Source: Syntrophaceae bacterium | GTDB lineage: Bacteria; Desulfobacterota; Syntrophia; Syntrophales; Smithellaceae | Assembly (NCBI GenBank): GCA_018436925.1 | Contig: JAHDKI010000015.1 | Coordinates: forward strand, 1-64,000 | Length of the DNA: 64,000 nt | Direction: 5' to 3' | Shown here: piece after piece, positions 62,330-64,000 of the stretch | How positions within the stretch are numbered: the stretch's first letter is position 1 | Layout: every line of letters starts with the position of its first letter | Notes under the pieces: model-generated | The model's database searches: none | Told to the model about the DNA's origin: nothing | The model's input: the letters and a program-made list of their open reading frames with translations, nothing else | Made by a program: the position numbers and the translations under genes

Positions 62330-63066
62330 CGACCCTGAAACACCCCTCCTTGCTTCATGACGATCTGATTTCGGACGTTTTGCTTGCCGACGCGCCATGG
62401 GCCGAGTCGCACGGCGCCGATCCTCAAAATGGATATCTGGGCGCCGGTCTTCTTTATTACACGCTGGCGTATATGTTGCGCGCAAAACTATGTGTGTGTA
62501 TCGGCTCAGGCGGCGGATTTGTGCCTCGCCTCATGCGTCAGGCGCAACGCGATCTCGGGCTTGACGATGCCAGAACAGTCCTGATCGACGGCAACACAGG
62601 GGACTGGTCCCGCCCGCAATGGCTGAAAGAAGACAGTCTTTTCCGCAAGGCCTACCCGGAGATTGAAATTCTGCTCGCGACGTCACGGGATGTCTCCGAG
62701 CGCCGTGAAACCCGCGCCTGGAAAATTGATTATCTGCATATTGACGGCGATCATTCGCACGCGGGGTCGCTTGAGGATTTTCAAAGGTTTGAGCGTCTGA
62801 TGTCTCCGCGGGGACTCATCAGTTTTCATGACACCAAACCCTATGAGTATTTCAACGTGACCTGCTGGAAAACCCTGGCCGATCTTCGCGCCGAAGGATA
62901 TCAAGCGGTTGATCTGCCGTGGATCGGATGTGGAACCGCCGTCATTGCGCCGGGCCGGAGTGTCCGAAAACCCAATCCGGCGCGCATGCTCAAGAGGCGT
63001 TACCTTCAAAATTTCATTTCGACAATTTTGCGGCGGATCAAGGCGGGACTGTCCGCTCCCAAATAA
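62326..63066 (+). CDS. Class I SAM methyltransferase-like protein
   Basis: A 246-residue protein of the Methyltransf_24 type. The glycine motif is CVCIGSGGGFVPRLMRQA near residue 60 and the hallmark later block is YLHIDGDHSHAGSLEDFQRF, followed by RGLISFHDTKPY; the Asp/His pairs are the metal and catalytic residues in related cephalosporin hydroxylase/CmcI-type methyltransferases. The ATG overlaps the previous stop (ATGA). The acceptor is unknown; sugar O-methylation fits the context. Confidence 0.8.
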   Translation: MTTLKHPSLLHDDLISDVLLADAPWAESHGADPQNGYLGAGLLYYTLAYMLRAKLCVCIGSGGGFVPRLMRQAQRDLGLDDARTVLIDGNTGDWSRPQWLKEDSLFRKAYPEIEILLATSRDVSERRETRAWKIDYLHIDGDHSHAGSLEDFQRFERLMSPRGLISFHDTKPYEYFNVTCWKTLADLRAEGYQAVDLPWIGCGTAVIAPGRSVRKPNPARMLKRRYLQNFISTILRRIKAGLSAPK

Positions 63067-63081
63067 TCCGGGGAGGAGCTC

Positions 63082-64000
63082 ATGAAACTGATCATACAGA
63101 TACCCTGCTATAACGAATCCCAAACGCTGGGCTTGACGCTGGCTCAATTGCCCAGAACGCTTGCGGGGTTTGACACCGTCGAATGGCTGGTGATTGACGA
63201 CGGAAGCAACGATGATACCGTCGGAGCGGCCAGGCGGGCGGGCGCGGATCATATTGTTTCGCACAAGCGCAACGCCGGACTGGCCCGGGCTTTCATGACC
63301 GGTCTTCAAGAGAGTATCCGGCTGGGGGCGGACGTCATCGTCAATACCGACGGCGACAACCAGTATTGTGCGGATGACATTCCGGCGCTTGTCGGCCCGA
63401 TTCTGGCAGGCAACGCGGAAATCGTTGTCGGCGCCCGGCCGATTGACGGCATCGAGCATTTTTCTCTTGTAAAGAAGCTTCTTCAAAAAGCCGGAAGCTG
63501 GATGGTGAGGGTGCTCAGCCGGACGACCGTGGCCGACGCCACCAGCGGCTTTCGGGCGATGAGCCGAAGCGCCGCCAGGCGTCTGATGGTTTTCAGCAAG
63601 TATACCTACACGCTCGAAACGCTGATCCAGGCGGGATTGAAGAACATGGCGGTCCTTTCCGTTCCCGTGCGCGTCAATCCGATTCTGCGGCCGTCGAGAT
63701 TGATCAGCAGTATTCCGGTTTATGTCTTTAAATCCGTGGCGACGATCATCCGCATTCTGGTCATCTACAGGCCCTTCCGGTTCTTCGCGTCAGTCGGCCT
63801 GATGCTGTTTTTTCTGGGGCTGCTTCCGGGAGTTCGATTTCTTTATTTCTATGTGACGGGCGACGGAGCCGGGCATGTCCAATCGCTGATTCTTGCGGCC
63901 ATCCTGCTGGGGATGGGATTCCAGATGTTTCTTGTGGCCTTTATCGCCGATTTGCTGGCGTCGAACCGGGTCTTGCTCGAAGACATTCGACTTGCAGCAA
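63082..64000 (+). CDS. Membrane family 2 glycosyltransferase, 3' end outside the window
   Basis: The frame from ATG 63082 (behind GGGGAGGAG) stays open to the right edge, giving at least 306 residues. It is a GT2 protein with two C-terminal membrane segments. Motifs: LIIQIPCYNESQTLGLTLAQ, WLVIDDGSNDDT, NAGLARAFMTGL, metal site VIVNTDGDNQY, ATSGFRAMSR and the membrane helices around ASVGLMLFFLGLLPG and SLILAAILLGMGFQMFLVAF. This is the DPM1/GtrB-like architecture used to make polyprenyl-phosphate sugars. The glycan locus therefore continues beyond the window. Confidence 0.9.
   Translation, partial: MKLIIQIPCYNESQTLGLTLAQLPRTLAGFDTVEWLVIDDGSNDDTVGAARRAGADHIVSHKRNAGLARAFMTGLQESIRLGADVIVNTDGDNQYCADDIPALVGPILAGNAEIVVGARPIDGIEHFSLVKKLLQKAGSWMVRVLSRTTVADATSGFRAMSRSAARRLMVFSKYTYTLETLIQAGLKNMAVLSVPVRVNPILRPSRLISSIPVYVFKSVATIIRILVIYRPFRFFASVGLMLFFLGLLPGVRFLYFYVTGDGAGHVQSLILAAILLGMGFQMFLVAFIADLLASNRVLLEDIRLAA

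Noticed and set aside
1..64000. CRISPR arrays, tRNA or rRNA genes, insertion sequences, prophage or integrase genes
   Set aside because: Looked for repeated spaced units, tRNA-like ends, transposase motifs and att-like duplications; none was convincing.

Overview
The window looks like a chromosomal segment of a Gram-negative, motile, strictly anaerobic bacterium, most likely a syntrophic member of the Syntrophales (former Deltaproteobacteria, Desulfobacterota). This is an inference from gene content: a fatty-acid/acyl-CoA oxidation set that ends in a membrane-bound ETF:menaquinone oxidoreductase of the HdrD/CCG type, an acetyl-CoA synthetase, a flagellin and an LPS-type glycan locus. DNA is moderately GC-rich and almost all genes have clear AGGAGG-like ribosome binding sites. 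No rRNA, tRNA, CRISPR array, transposase or integrase gene was seen.

Bases 1-22,600 hold core and energy metabolism: a flagellin cut by the left edge, a four-repeat S1 protein, an aminotransferase, a DapB-like reductase, a glycine-rich RRM protein, acyl-CoA dehydrogenase, acetyl-CoA synthetase behind a long empty leader, then etfB-etfA and a 704-residue membrane Fe-S oxidoreductase, enoyl-CoA hydratase, gpmI, a lipoprotein hydrolase, a methyltransferase, a damaged AMP-ligase gene, a YtfJ-like secreted protein and folD. Acyl-CoA dehydrogenase, ETF and the oxidoreductase form one electron route from acyl-CoA to the quinone pool. Strong intrinsic terminators separate most of these units.

Bases 22,660-64,000 are one long surface-glycan region of roughly 35 genes that runs off the right edge. 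It holds at least a dozen glycosyltransferases (GT2, GT4, GT9 and GT-C types), a WbpM/CapD-type dehydratase, a Wzm/Wzt ABC exporter, an O-antigen-ligase-like protein, and a rich decoration set: sulfotransferases, membrane O-acyltransferases (MBOAT with an SGNH partner, two acyltransferase-3 proteins), a pyruvyltransferase, FkbM and other methyltransferases, a radical SAM/SPASM enzyme and a tandem pair of GNAT-like proteins. Two large fusions stand out: sulfotransferase + coiled coil + GT2 + GT4 (1139 residues), and two GT-C-like membrane modules plus a C-terminal beta domain (1153 residues).

Two genes appear broken. A membrane glycosyltransferase-like gene at 47,654-49,090 is interrupted by one in-frame TAG, and the AMP-ligase at 19,432-20,889 has an ATT where the start should be, a changed P-loop lysine and no A10 lysine. 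The most interesting material is the decoration module at 53,700-58,000 and the two fusion enzymes; no wholly new system can be proven from sequence alone.
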